7,878 nt of DNA, from the NCBI GenBank assembly GCA_051892815.1, contig JBJFGP010000231.1:1-7878 (forward strand), in the 5' to 3' direction. A program made the position numbers and the translations under genes. This stretch comes from JAXFQS01 sp051892815 (lineage in GTDB: Bacteria; Verrucomicrobiota; Kiritimatiellia; RFP12; DVOR01). The notes under the pieces were generated by a model. It did not search any database and was not told the DNA's origin. It saw nothing but the letters and a program-made list of their open reading frames with translations. Shown in pieces: positions 1 through 6,536 of this stretch (the stretch's first letter is position 1; each line of letters starts with the position of its first letter).

Positions 1-2009
1 GCAACCACACCCCCACCCGCAAAGCCCGGACCAGGCTCAGAAGGACTCCCCGTGAGCAACACCACATCGTCCGGATGATTCCGCTCCCGCAGATAGTCCC
101 GAACCTCCGCGAGAAACCGCCTCCTGCGCAGATGCCACCAGTCGAGATACCGCCCGTAGAGAGCCCTGTCGCGCTGCAAATCCGCCCGCGTGACGGCCTT
201 CGACTGACCCGTATCCTTGCAGAACCGCGCAATCGTTTCATCCGCGAAACTCACCGGCATCGCACTGTTGCGCGGACGAATCCAGGCACCAACGATACGG
301 GCCTTCGACTTGAACTTCAGAATAGTCAAGTCCAGCACCCGCTTGAAGTCCTCCAACGCCTCCGGCGCAGTCAGATCCACATTCGCCGACTCCGACCACC
401 AGATATGCGTGTAGTGCCCTTTGCCATTGGTTTTGCCCAAAGGCTTGCACTTGCGCTTGGGCCCCAGACCGTTGGGACCGCGCGCACCGGAGTACTCGTA
501 ATAGGGCAATACATCCAACCCGCGCTTGCCGGCGGCTTCCACGCACTCCTGCCAGACATGCTTCAGGCTGGCATCGTAGTGCATCCACCGCCAGTCTTCA
601 GGGTCCCAATGCTGGCAGTGGCCGAATTCGAAGAGGTCCTTGGTGAAGGTATTGATGGCGAGGAAGGACATCAAGTCCATCTTGTAGGCGTACCAATCGG
701 AGGGGTTGTCGACGCCTCTGATGGCCGGTGCGCCTTGGATTACGCCGTCGGACATCTCTTCGCGCCAGAAGATGCGGCGTTTGGGAAGGCCTTCGGGGTA
801 GTTGATGGTGGCGGCCAAGGTGGTTGGATCCTGGACCTCGTAGAGGCGCACGGCGTGGACGGCGATTCCTGCGGAGAGTGGTTCCTGGTCGGCGGAAAGC
901 TGCGCGATGGCGAGGTCGAAACCTGTGTTGGGGGTGCGTACGCGCTGGGGGGTCATGCCCTCGCCCAGGCGCACGCCGTAGTATCGGCTATGGAGGTTGA
1001 AGAGGTTTTTCCAGGTTTCGTAGCGTCCGCTGAGCGGGAGGTCGAGGGATTCGGGGTGGTTGTCGACGTAGCGTGGCGAGAGTGCGTCGCCGACGGTGGT
1101 GCCTGTGTGGAAGCCTCTAGTGGTCTCGCATCCGAGGTTGCGGACAGTGTAGGAGCGGGGTTTATCCTCGGGGTAGTCGATGGTCAGGACATAGTGTTTG
1201 CCGGGCTTGAGGAGTTGGCCGTCGCCGAGGGTGAATTTGAGTGCGGAGGATTGGGTTCCTTTGCCGAAAGGGGGGATGACCCAGGCTTTTCGACCGAGGA
1301 TGGTCTCGACGCGAAAGGTGTTCTCGGGGTAGGATTCCATGCGGTGTCTGGGAAGGAGTCTCTGGCCGCAGACGATTTCGTCGACGAGCACCAGTTGTCC
1401 GAAGGGGGGGAGGTTGACGCTCGGGCGGCGGGCGAGGTTGGCCTTGGCTTCGCGTTCCCAGCCGACACGCTCTTTGGCGAGGGCCTCTTCTTCGGCGATG
1501 CGCCTCTGGATCTTGTTCCAGGCCTGTGGGGTGTAGACATCGAGAGCGACCTCGGCGAAGACGGCTTTATAGGTGGTAATCTCCAATCGGACATACCTCG
1601 ATTCGGCCTTGATTTCGAGGTCGCGCCAAGACTTGAAGGCGTCGCAGGGGCAGGTAGCCTTCTTGACCCAGGCGCCCGGCTTGCCGACATAGACATGCAC
1701 ATCACCGATGTCGAAGGTGTCGAACAGCCAGACTTTGCAGATGGGCTTGACCTCCCCTAAATCAAGGATGACATCGACCGGATAGCGCGTTCCCTTCGGC
1801 AGCTTCCAGGCCGTTTGAGGCTGCCCCCCCGGCGTGTCCTTCACCCCCAACTGCCCCTGTTCGTCGACGAGAAATCCCATTTCGGCGCCCTTCGCCTGGC
1901 AGGAAATCTGATCCGATCTGAGTTTCAGCCGCACCACCCCCTCCGGCATCGCCCAAAGCCCCGCAGAGACCATCGCCAACACACCCGCCATCGCCAATCG
2001 CATCCGCAT
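1..2009 (-). CDS. Exported protein with discoidin-like domain and glycoside-hydrolase-like region (C-terminus cut by window edge)
   Basis: The reading frame is open on the minus strand from an in-frame TAG just upstream (2054-2056) through the left window edge, giving 669 complete codons and no stop. The chosen ATG (2009) begins MRMRLAMAGVLAMVSAGLWA, a typical signal peptide; a GAGGG ribosome-binding site lies only about 4 bases upstream, so the ATG at 2003 or 2030 is also possible. Residues about 75-158 look like an F5/8 type C (discoidin) beta-sandwich: hydrophobic strands, a KVWLFDTFDIGDVHVYVG stretch and RYVRLEITTY near the end. A short charged helical linker (165-190) follows, then a beta-rich region (200-400). 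Residues about 435-669 resemble a TIM-barrel glycoside hydrolase or related enzyme, with LDVLPYYEYSGARG (498-511), WWSESANVDL and RIVGAWIRPRN as strand-like segments rich in aromatic and acidic residues. I do not recognise the exact family, and no catalytic residues can be assigned. A role in extracellular or periplasmic glycan processing is inference. The gene is divergent from the redox operon. Confidence 0.85.
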   Translation of the reverse strand, partial: MRMRLAMAGVLAMVSAGLWAMPEGVVRLKLRSDQISCQAKGAEMGFLVDEQGQLGVKDTPGGQPQTAWKLPKGTRYPVDVILDLGEVKPICKVWLFDTFDIGDVHVYVGKPGAWVKKATCPCDAFKSWRDLEIKAESRYVRLEITTYKAVFAEVALDVYTPQAWNKIQRRIAEEEALAKERVGWEREAKANLARRPSVNLPPFGQLVLVDEIVCGQRLLPRHRMESYPENTFRVETILGRKAWVIPPFGKGTQSSALKFTLGDGQLLKPGKHYVLTIDYPEDKPRSYTVRNLGCETTRGFHTGTTVGDALSPRYVDNHPESLDLPLSGRYETWKNLFNLHSRYYGVRLGEGMTPQRVRTPNTGFDLAIAQLSADQEPLSAGIAVHAVRLYEVQDPTTLAATINYPEGLPKRRIFWREEMSDGVIQGAPAIRGVDNPSDWYAYKMDLMSFLAINTFTKDLFEFGHCQHWDPEDWRWMHYDASLKHVWQECVEAAGKRGLDVLPYYEYSGARGPNGLGPKRKCKPLGKTNGKGHYTHIWWSESANVDLTAPEALEDFKRVLDLTILKFKSKARIVGAWIRPRNSAMPVSFADETIARFCKDTGQSKAVTRADLQRDRALYGRYLDWWHLRRRRFLAEVRDYLRERNHPDDVVLLTGSPSEPGPGFAGGGVV

Positions 2010-2060
2010 TGCGCCCTCTTTCTGCTGCATTCCCGGGTCGACACGACCCAGACCAAGGAG

Positions 2061-2089
2061 ATTCTAGCCGCCCCGCCGCCCGAAAGCAA
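2061..2089 (-). promoter_or_regulatory. Candidate promoter for the leftward exported-protein gene
   Basis: Read on the minus strand, TTGCTT (2089-2084) and TAGAAT (2066-2061) are separated by 17 bases. The -10 box matches TATAAT at five of six positions; the -35 box matches only three of six. Transcription would begin near 2054, leaving a leader of about 45 bases. The placement is right for the leftward gene, but the weak -35 makes this tentative. Confidence 0.35.
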
Positions 2090-2103
2090 GGGAAAACCTC
2101 GAA

Positions 2104-2205
2104 GGTAGGCAGGAATTCCACCAAAAGGTATTGCTAAAACAGAAAGAGAGGTTGATATAATTGCCACCAACAGGTGCCTACCACCTCACCCCCAAGGTAC
2201 CTACC
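2104..2205. repeat. Three copies of a TGCCTACC-like motif around the upstream promoter
   Basis: GGTAGGCA (2104-2111) is the exact reverse complement of TGCCTACC (2175-2182). AGGTGCCTACC (2172-2182) recurs as AGGTACCTACC (2195-2205) with one mismatch and a 23-base offset. AGGTG (2172-2176) also forms a short inverted repeat with CACCT (2182-2186). The copies flank the distal rightward promoter (2131-2161), and two of them lie between the two rightward promoters. The arrangement suggests binding sites for a regulator, but the motif matches no operator I can name, and the C-rich background raises the chance of coincidence. Confidence 0.4.
2131..2161 (+). promoter_or_regulatory. Candidate distal promoter (P1) of the acyl-CoA dehydrogenase operon
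   Basis: A perfect TATAAT lies at 2156-2161 in an unusually AT-rich stretch of this GC-rich window. TTGCTA (2131-2136, four of six matches to TTGACA) sits upstream with a 19-base spacer, which is longer than ideal. Transcription from here would give a leader of about 145 bases that passes through the repeated TGCCTACC-like motifs and the second promoter. Confidence 0.5.
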
Positions 2206-2246
2206 CATCGTCCCCGCCCCCTTCAAAGAGCGTTTAACCTCCCGGC

Positions 2247-2274
2247 TTGCAATGCCCTCCCAATATGGTATAAT
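2247..2274 (+). promoter_or_regulatory. Extended -10 promoter (P2) of the acyl-CoA dehydrogenase operon
   Basis: TGGTATAAT (2266-2274) is a perfect extended -10 element (TGnTATAAT). TTGCAA (2247-2252, four of six to consensus) precedes the -10 hexamer by 16 bases. Transcription would start near 2281, giving a leader of roughly 30 bases with the ribosome-binding site AGAGGAAGAG (2299-2308) in front of the ATG at 2312. This is the best promoter in the window. It also argues against an upstream start at 2174, because it would then lie inside the gene. Confidence 0.65.
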
Positions 2275-2311
2275 GAACCCCACACTTGAACCCCCAGAAG
2301 AGGAAGAGACC

Positions 2312-4312
2312 ATGTCCGACCGCCCCACGATGAAAATGCTCCCCGGAGACGAAGTCCGCCAAATCATGTGGCGCTTCACCGACCGCTTCGATATTCAGAT
2401 GGCCGTCATGGGCGCCCGCTCCGTCGCCCGCGGCCTCGTCGCCCGCCTCGTAGCCAACGGCCAGCGCAACACCCACGAATGGACCCCCGAGAAAAACTCC
2501 ATGTACGAAGCCTTCGACCAGGCCGGCATCACCGCCGCAGGCCTCGACCCCGAATTCGGTGGAACAATCGAAGGTCCCCGCAACCTCGCACTCTCCCTCC
2601 TAGCCTGGGAACTCGCCTGGGTCGACGCCGGCTCAGCCACCACCTCCCTCGTCAACAACCTCGCCATGGGCCCCATCTCCGAAAAGGGCACCCCCGAACA
2701 GCGCGCCAAATACATGAGCCGCTGCAACCCCGCCAACGGAGAGAAAATCTGGCGCGGCGCCTTCGCCCTCACCGAACCGCTCCCCTATGTCGGAGTCGAT
2801 ACCGGCGTCCTCTGCGGCAAAGTCCGCATCGCCCAATGGAATGAAGGAGAGGAACCCTGGCTCCAGGTCGAAAAACGCGGCCGCTTCATCACCAACATGA
2901 TGACCGCCAACTTCATCACCGCCGCCGTCGATACCGACGACCCCCGCATCGCCTCAAGCTGCATGGTCATCCTCGAAGAAACCGACGAGGGACTCTATGA
3001 CCGCGGCGCGCCAACCCTCAAGATGGTCCACCAACTCTCCAATACCCACGACCCCATCTTCAACCTCAAAGTCCCCGCCAGCCGCATCGTCGGCGGCTAC
3101 ACCATCAAAGACGGCAAGATAGTCCCCAACCTCACCCATAGCGAAATCATCGAAGCCGTCTTTGGCCGCACCCGCATCGGCGTCGGCCTGATGACCGCCG
3201 CCAAACTCGTCTCCGCCGTCGAGCCCGTCATACGCTACCAGCGCGGACGCTTCCGTGGCGCCGCCGGCGTCGAGCCAGGCTCCCCACGCTACGACCTCGG
3301 GCTCCAGAACAAGGAAGACGCCCTCCAACGCCTCGCCGATGTTTGGGCAACCGGCGAAGCCGCAGCCTCCCTTGGATTCGCCGCCGCACGCGCCTTCGAC
3401 GCCCTCGAAGCCGTTGAAAAACCCGTCCTCAAAACCTTTGCCGACCAAGGCATCAGTGGACGCGCACTGCTCAAAGCCCTCAAAGAGCCTACTGCCCAGG
3501 CAGTCCAACTCATCGAACAGGGCGGCGACCTCGAATCCGCCGACCCCGTCGTCCAATACGTCCATCGCCATGCCTTGGCCAACGTCCTCTGCCCCGCCTG
3601 TAAACTCTGGAACACCGGCCACGGCGCCAACCTCATGCGCGAAGCCGTCTCACTGATGGGCGGCTACGGCATCACCGAAGACTGCCCCGGCTTCCTCGGT
3701 CAGAAATGGATGGACGCCCAACTCGAGGCCACCTACGAAGGCCCCGAAGTCGTCCAGCGCCGCCAGTTGACCGTCATGAAAGACAACCCCGTCTTCCAGG
3801 CCTTGCTCCGGAAATGGGTCGAAGAACTGCGCGACGAACGCCCGGAGCTATCCGCAGCCCTCGACCTTTGGCTCTGGACAAACACCACCCTTTCTACCCT
3901 CAAAGACGCCAACGGCAAACGCCTCGGGAACGGTCAGAGACACGGCGTCGCCTACCCGCTTGTCGACGCCCTGAGCTGGCTGTTGGCGGCAAAGTGTTTC
4001 CGCGACGATGTGCGCGAACTGGCCGCGAAGGGACCCGAGCATCCCCTCGTTGGGCCCGAAACAGAGGGGTATGTCAACACCTTCAGCGACCTGCTGGCGT
4101 TGCAATCCGCCGCCGCCGCGGGCGAGACCGTGCGCATCTGCTCCGAACTCTACTTCGGCTATCAGACCCAGTTACCGGACACATCCGCTTTCCGCCTCCT
4201 CCGGGACAAGGTCGAATGCGCCCTGCTTGGCGATCGGTTGGCGAAAGACCGGGCCGCGGCATCCCTCTCTACGATTATGATTCCTGAAGCGCTGGACTAT
4301 CCGCAGGCGTAA
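2312..4312 (+). CDS. Long acyl-CoA dehydrogenase family protein (666 aa)
   Basis: This is an FAD-dependent acyl-CoA dehydrogenase, a family that introduces an alpha-beta double bond into an acyl-CoA and passes electrons to an electron-transfer flavoprotein. The start is ATG 2312, preceded by AGGAAGAG; the in-frame ATG at 2174 would add 46 proline-rich residues across promoter P2. An N-terminal helical domain (about 15-145) is followed by the middle beta domain with GAFALTEP (149-156) and RFITNMMTAN (191-200), and a C-terminal helical domain with MGGYGITEDCPGF (449-461) and ATYEGPEVVQ (473-482). Glu476 in YEGP sits where medium-chain enzymes carry the catalytic base. Two features are odd: the usual AGSD after TEP is replaced by LPYVGVDTG, and about 170 residues follow the catalytic core (490-666), as in the longer FadE/AidB-like members. 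The ETF-QO-like gene starts 13 bases after the stop, so the two are probably co-transcribed. The substrate cannot be told from sequence; a long-chain or bulky acyl-CoA is a guess. Confidence 0.92.
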   Translation: MSDRPTMKMLPGDEVRQIMWRFTDRFDIQMAVMGARSVARGLVARLVANGQRNTHEWTPEKNSMYEAFDQAGITAAGLDPEFGGTIEGPRNLALSLLAWELAWVDAGSATTSLVNNLAMGPISEKGTPEQRAKYMSRCNPANGEKIWRGAFALTEPLPYVGVDTGVLCGKVRIAQWNEGEEPWLQVEKRGRFITNMMTANFITAAVDTDDPRIASSCMVILEETDEGLYDRGAPTLKMVHQLSNTHDPIFNLKVPASRIVGGYTIKDGKIVPNLTHSEIIEAVFGRTRIGVGLMTAAKLVSAVEPVIRYQRGRFRGAAGVEPGSPRYDLGLQNKEDALQRLADVWATGEAAASLGFAAARAFDALEAVEKPVLKTFADQGISGRALLKALKEPTAQAVQLIEQGGDLESADPVVQYVHRHALANVLCPACKLWNTGHGANLMREAVSLMGGYGITEDCPGFLGQKWMDAQLEATYEGPEVVQRRQLTVMKDNPVFQALLRKWVEELRDERPELSAALDLWLWTNTTLSTLKDANGKRLGNGQRHGVAYPLVDALSWLLAAKCFRDDVRELAAKGPEHPLVGPETEGYVNTFSDLLALQSAAAAGETVRICSELYFGYQTQLPDTSAFRLLRDKVECALLGDRLAKDRAAASLSTIMIPEALDYPQA

Positions 4313-4325
4313 TCTGAGGTCCGAC

Positions 4326-6188
4326 ATGACTGAAAGACAATCTATGCAGGCCGACATTGTCGTCGTCGGCTTTGGTCCATCCTCAGCGGGCTTTCTCACA
4401 ACGCTCGCTGCCGAGGTTTCCAAGACGAATCCCGATGGCACGCCGCTCTACGAAAGCCGCGTCATGCCAGGCTGTCCGCTCCAGATTCTTTGCTACGAGC
4501 GGGCGGACGACACGGGTTTCGGCGTCTCGGGCATTGTCACTCAGGCGAAGCATATCCGGGCTTCGTTCCCGGGGCGCAACCTGGCGGATGAGATCCCCAA
4601 TGCGGCGGACATTTCGTCGGAGACGGTGGCTTACTTGTTTGACAAGCCAAGCGGACCTTCGCGCCGCACGGCTGGCACGAAGACGGTCGATGCGGTGTTC
4701 AAGGGTTTGCACGCGTTCCAGAAGCGAATTCCCGAGGCAGCCGAGTTGCCATGGATTCCGCCTTTTCTGCGCAAACACGGCGGGATGGTGCTTTCGGTGG
4801 GGCAGTTCATGTCGTGGTGTGCGGCGAATCTGATGGGTACGGGTGTGGTTCAAATCTGGCCCGGAACGCCTGTCGCCGAACCGCTTTTCGAGGGGGATCG
4901 GGTCAAGGGGGTTCGGCTGGCGGATCAAGGCGTGGACAAGCGCGGTAATCCGGACCCAGCGGTCTATATGCCGGGCATGGATGTCGAGGCGTCGTTGCTG
5001 ACGGTGGTGGCGGACGGCCCTGTTGGACCGGTTGGCCGTGCGCTCGACGAGCGGTTTGGTCTGCCGCCTGGACATCATCGCCGGGATTGGGCGGTTGGGA
5101 TGAAGGCGGTGGTCGAGTTGCCGGAGTCGTGCACGCTTGAGCCGGGGACGGTGATTCATACGCTGGGGTATCCGGAGCCGGAGCTGTTCGGGTTCCTCTA
5201 TGTCTATCCGGACCGGACGGCGTCGCTTGGGATTTTCGTTCCGTCGTGGTTGGACAGCCCGTTGCGCACTTCGTACCGCTACCTCCAGCATTGGATGCGT
5301 CATCCCTACCTCTGGCGTCATCTGAAGGGGGGCAAGTTGCGCAGTTGGGGGGCGAAGTCGCTGCAAGAGTCGGGGATGAGGGGGGAGCCTTGGCTGGTCG
5401 GAGATGGTTATGCGCGCATTGGCGAAGGTAGCGGCACGACCAATGTCTTGACCAATTCGGGGGTGGACGAGGCGTGGCATTCCGGCGTCCTGCTGGCCGA
5501 GGGTGTTATTGAACTGATCAAGTCCGGCCGCGCCTTCCGTAAGGACAATTTGGAGGAGGCCTATGTCGCGCGCCGCCGCCGCGATCCGATGAACAGGGAG
5601 TTGAAGGCCGCCGCCAAGGCAAGGGACGGTTTCAACAAGGGTTTCTTCCTGGGGATGATGGGCACGGGCATGACGGGGATGACACGCGGTCTGCTCAATC
5701 TGCCGTTCGACTCTGTGCCGCCTTCCCAGCGCATTCGGACGGTGCAGGATTACTATGGATCGCGCATTCCGAAGCCCGAACTGGAGGCTCTGATTCAGTC
5801 GGCAATGACCTCGCACACGACGCTTCACGACAAGGTTATGGACCGACTTGGCTGGGAGCCGATTCCGTTCGACGGGGAGTTGCTGATGAGCCATCAGGAC
5901 GCGCTGCTCAAGGGTGGAAAGGTTCAGGCAGCAGGTGGTTTTGCCGATCATATCGTTTTCGACGATCCGGAGGTCTGCCGCGCGTGCACCGAGAAGACTT
6001 GCGCGGAGATTTGCTCTGCGCAGGCGATTACGCCCGGCGAGAATGGTGTGCCGGACTTCGACCGCGAGAAGTGCATCCATTGCGGCGCGTGCATCTGGAG
6101 TTGCTCCCGCGCCAAGCCCGAAAATCCCGAGAAGGCGAACATTACTTTCCGCGCCGGCTCGGGCGGGTTGCACTCCAACGAGAACTAG
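4326..6188 (+). CDS. ETF:quinone oxidoreductase (ETF-QO/FixC-like) with FixX-like eight-cysteine ferredoxin domain
   Basis: ETF-QO enzymes oxidise reduced electron-transfer flavoprotein and reduce membrane quinone using FAD and a 4Fe-4S cluster. The start ATG has GAGGT (4316-4320) five bases upstream. The FAD-binding strand is ADIVVVGFGPSSAG (9-22), with Ser20 where the GxGxxG motif normally has its last Gly. Family landmarks as I recall them from ETF-QO proteins follow in order: a GVSGIV segment (66-71), SVGQFMSW (157-164), the GVDKRGNP and GMDVEA region (202-222), VGMKAVVELP (257-266), HTLGYP (278-283), RHPYLWRHLKGGK (325-337), and GVDEAWHSGVLLAEG (379-393), which closes the FAD site. A Gly/Met-rich hydrophobic stretch (439-461) falls where ETF-QO has its membrane and quinone surface. 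The C-terminus holds C551, C554, C559, C563 and C583, C586, C589, C593, enough for two 4Fe-4S clusters, whereas mitochondrial-type ETF-QO keeps four ligands. It ends in a GGL-containing tail like the family. A geranylgeranyl-reductase-type function is less likely given the ferredoxin domain and the dehydrogenase neighbour. Confidence 0.88.
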   Translation: MTERQSMQADIVVVGFGPSSAGFLTTLAAEVSKTNPDGTPLYESRVMPGCPLQILCYERADDTGFGVSGIVTQAKHIRASFPGRNLADEIPNAADISSETVAYLFDKPSGPSRRTAGTKTVDAVFKGLHAFQKRIPEAAELPWIPPFLRKHGGMVLSVGQFMSWCAANLMGTGVVQIWPGTPVAEPLFEGDRVKGVRLADQGVDKRGNPDPAVYMPGMDVEASLLTVVADGPVGPVGRALDERFGLPPGHHRRDWAVGMKAVVELPESCTLEPGTVIHTLGYPEPELFGFLYVYPDRTASLGIFVPSWLDSPLRTSYRYLQHWMRHPYLWRHLKGGKLRSWGAKSLQESGMRGEPWLVGDGYARIGEGSGTTNVLTNSGVDEAWHSGVLLAEGVIELIKSGRAFRKDNLEEAYVARRRRDPMNRELKAAAKARDGFNKGFFLGMMGTGMTGMTRGLLNLPFDSVPPSQRIRTVQDYYGSRIPKPELEALIQSAMTSHTTLHDKVMDRLGWEPIPFDGELLMSHQDALLKGGKVQAAGGFADHIVFDDPEVCRACTEKTCAEICSAQAITPGENGVPDFDREKCIHCGACIWSCSRAKPENPEKANITFRAGSGGLHSNEN

Positions 6189-6212
6189 TCTATCGCCCGT
6201 ATTCCTGCCTTC

Positions 6213-6251
6213 AAGGCCCCGCGTTCGATGCTTTCGGCGCGGGGCTTTTTT
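6213..6251 (+). terminator. Intrinsic terminator of the dehydrogenase/ETF-QO operon
   Basis: GCCCCGCG (6216-6223) pairs perfectly with CGCGGGGC (6238-6245) around a 14-base loop, followed directly by six T residues (6246-6251). AAG before the stem can extend pairing into the T-run. It lies 25-60 bases after the ETF-QO-like stop codon and has the full rho-independent form. Confidence 0.9.
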
Positions 6252-6460
6252 CGTGTGCAAGCGGCTCGGGGAGGGGAGCACCACGGAGGTCGTCGGCACC
6301 TTTCGCGCGATTCGCGCGGGTGCGGTAAATCTCCCCTGTGCGTGCTTTTTTGACGCCTCAGGTGGAATATGGCGATTTGGGTCTCGGCAGTTCGGAAGGC
6401 GTTGGCACGCTCGATGAGCGAGGGGAGGGGCGTGTGCGAATCTGTCGCCCCGAGAGATAG
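6252..6460. other. Non-coding convergent intergenic interval
   Basis: I see no credible gene here. The stretch separates the rightward operon from the leftward acyl-CoA synthetase. It contains a GC-rich hairpin at 6296-6323: CGCGCG (6304-6309) with CGCGCG (6313-6318) around ATT, inside GCACC (6296-6300) with GGTGC (6319-6323) and a TTT bulge. No T-run follows on either strand, so it is not a standard terminator. A six-T run at 6350 has no stem before it. Confidence 0.5.
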
Positions 6461-6497
6461 CAAGCAGGGGCTCCGTTTCGTACGAAGCCCCTGCTTG
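6461..6497. terminator. Long hairpin, probable bidirectional terminator between convergent genes
   Basis: CAAGCAGGGGCT (6461-6472) and AGCCCCTGCTTG (6486-6497) form a perfect 12-bp stem. One mismatch and a further CGT/ACG pairing leave a five-base loop. The hairpin lies 40 bases beyond the stop of the leftward synthetase gene. The flanks are only moderately T-rich: CTATCTCT on the minus-strand exit and GATTCTTT on the plus-strand exit. Termination in either direction is plausible, with the leftward gene as the main user. Confidence 0.6.
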
Positions 6498-6536
6498 GAT
6501 TCTTTGGCACCTTTGCCAGTGGTGGGTATTTAGGAA

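Noticed and set aside
1404..1410. Homopolymer G and C runs near 1405 and 1824 as possible frameshift sites
   Set aside because: The leftward reading frame remains continuous and sensible on both sides of each run, so there is no sign of a frameshift.
75..1760. 561-residue open frame on the plus strand
   Set aside because: It lies antisense to the exported-protein gene, which has a signal peptide, a coherent fold pattern and an in-frame stop just upstream of its start. The plus-strand translation shows no family motif, and the frame is open because the real gene rarely uses codons that give stops on the other strand.
2174..2311. Upstream start adding 46 residues to the acyl-CoA dehydrogenase
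   Set aside because: The added segment is proline-rich, unlike the family N-terminus, contains promoter P2, and lacks a ribosome-binding site; the ATG at 2312 has a good one.
2162..2311. Possible riboswitch in the leader from promoter P1
   Set aside because: The leader is C-rich with few pairing options, and I see no stem set or terminator/antiterminator arrangement resembling a known riboswitch.
4383..6299. 638-residue open frame on the minus strand
   Set aside because: It is fully antisense to the well-supported ETF-QO-like gene, is Arg/His/Pro-rich without domain signals, and its start lies beyond the operon terminator, so that hairpin would be inside the gene.
6185..6463. 92-residue minus-strand open frame in the convergent interval
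   Set aside because: It reads through the terminator hairpin of the plus operon, overlaps the ETF-QO-like stop, is Arg-rich without motifs, and has no clear promoter or ribosome-binding site.
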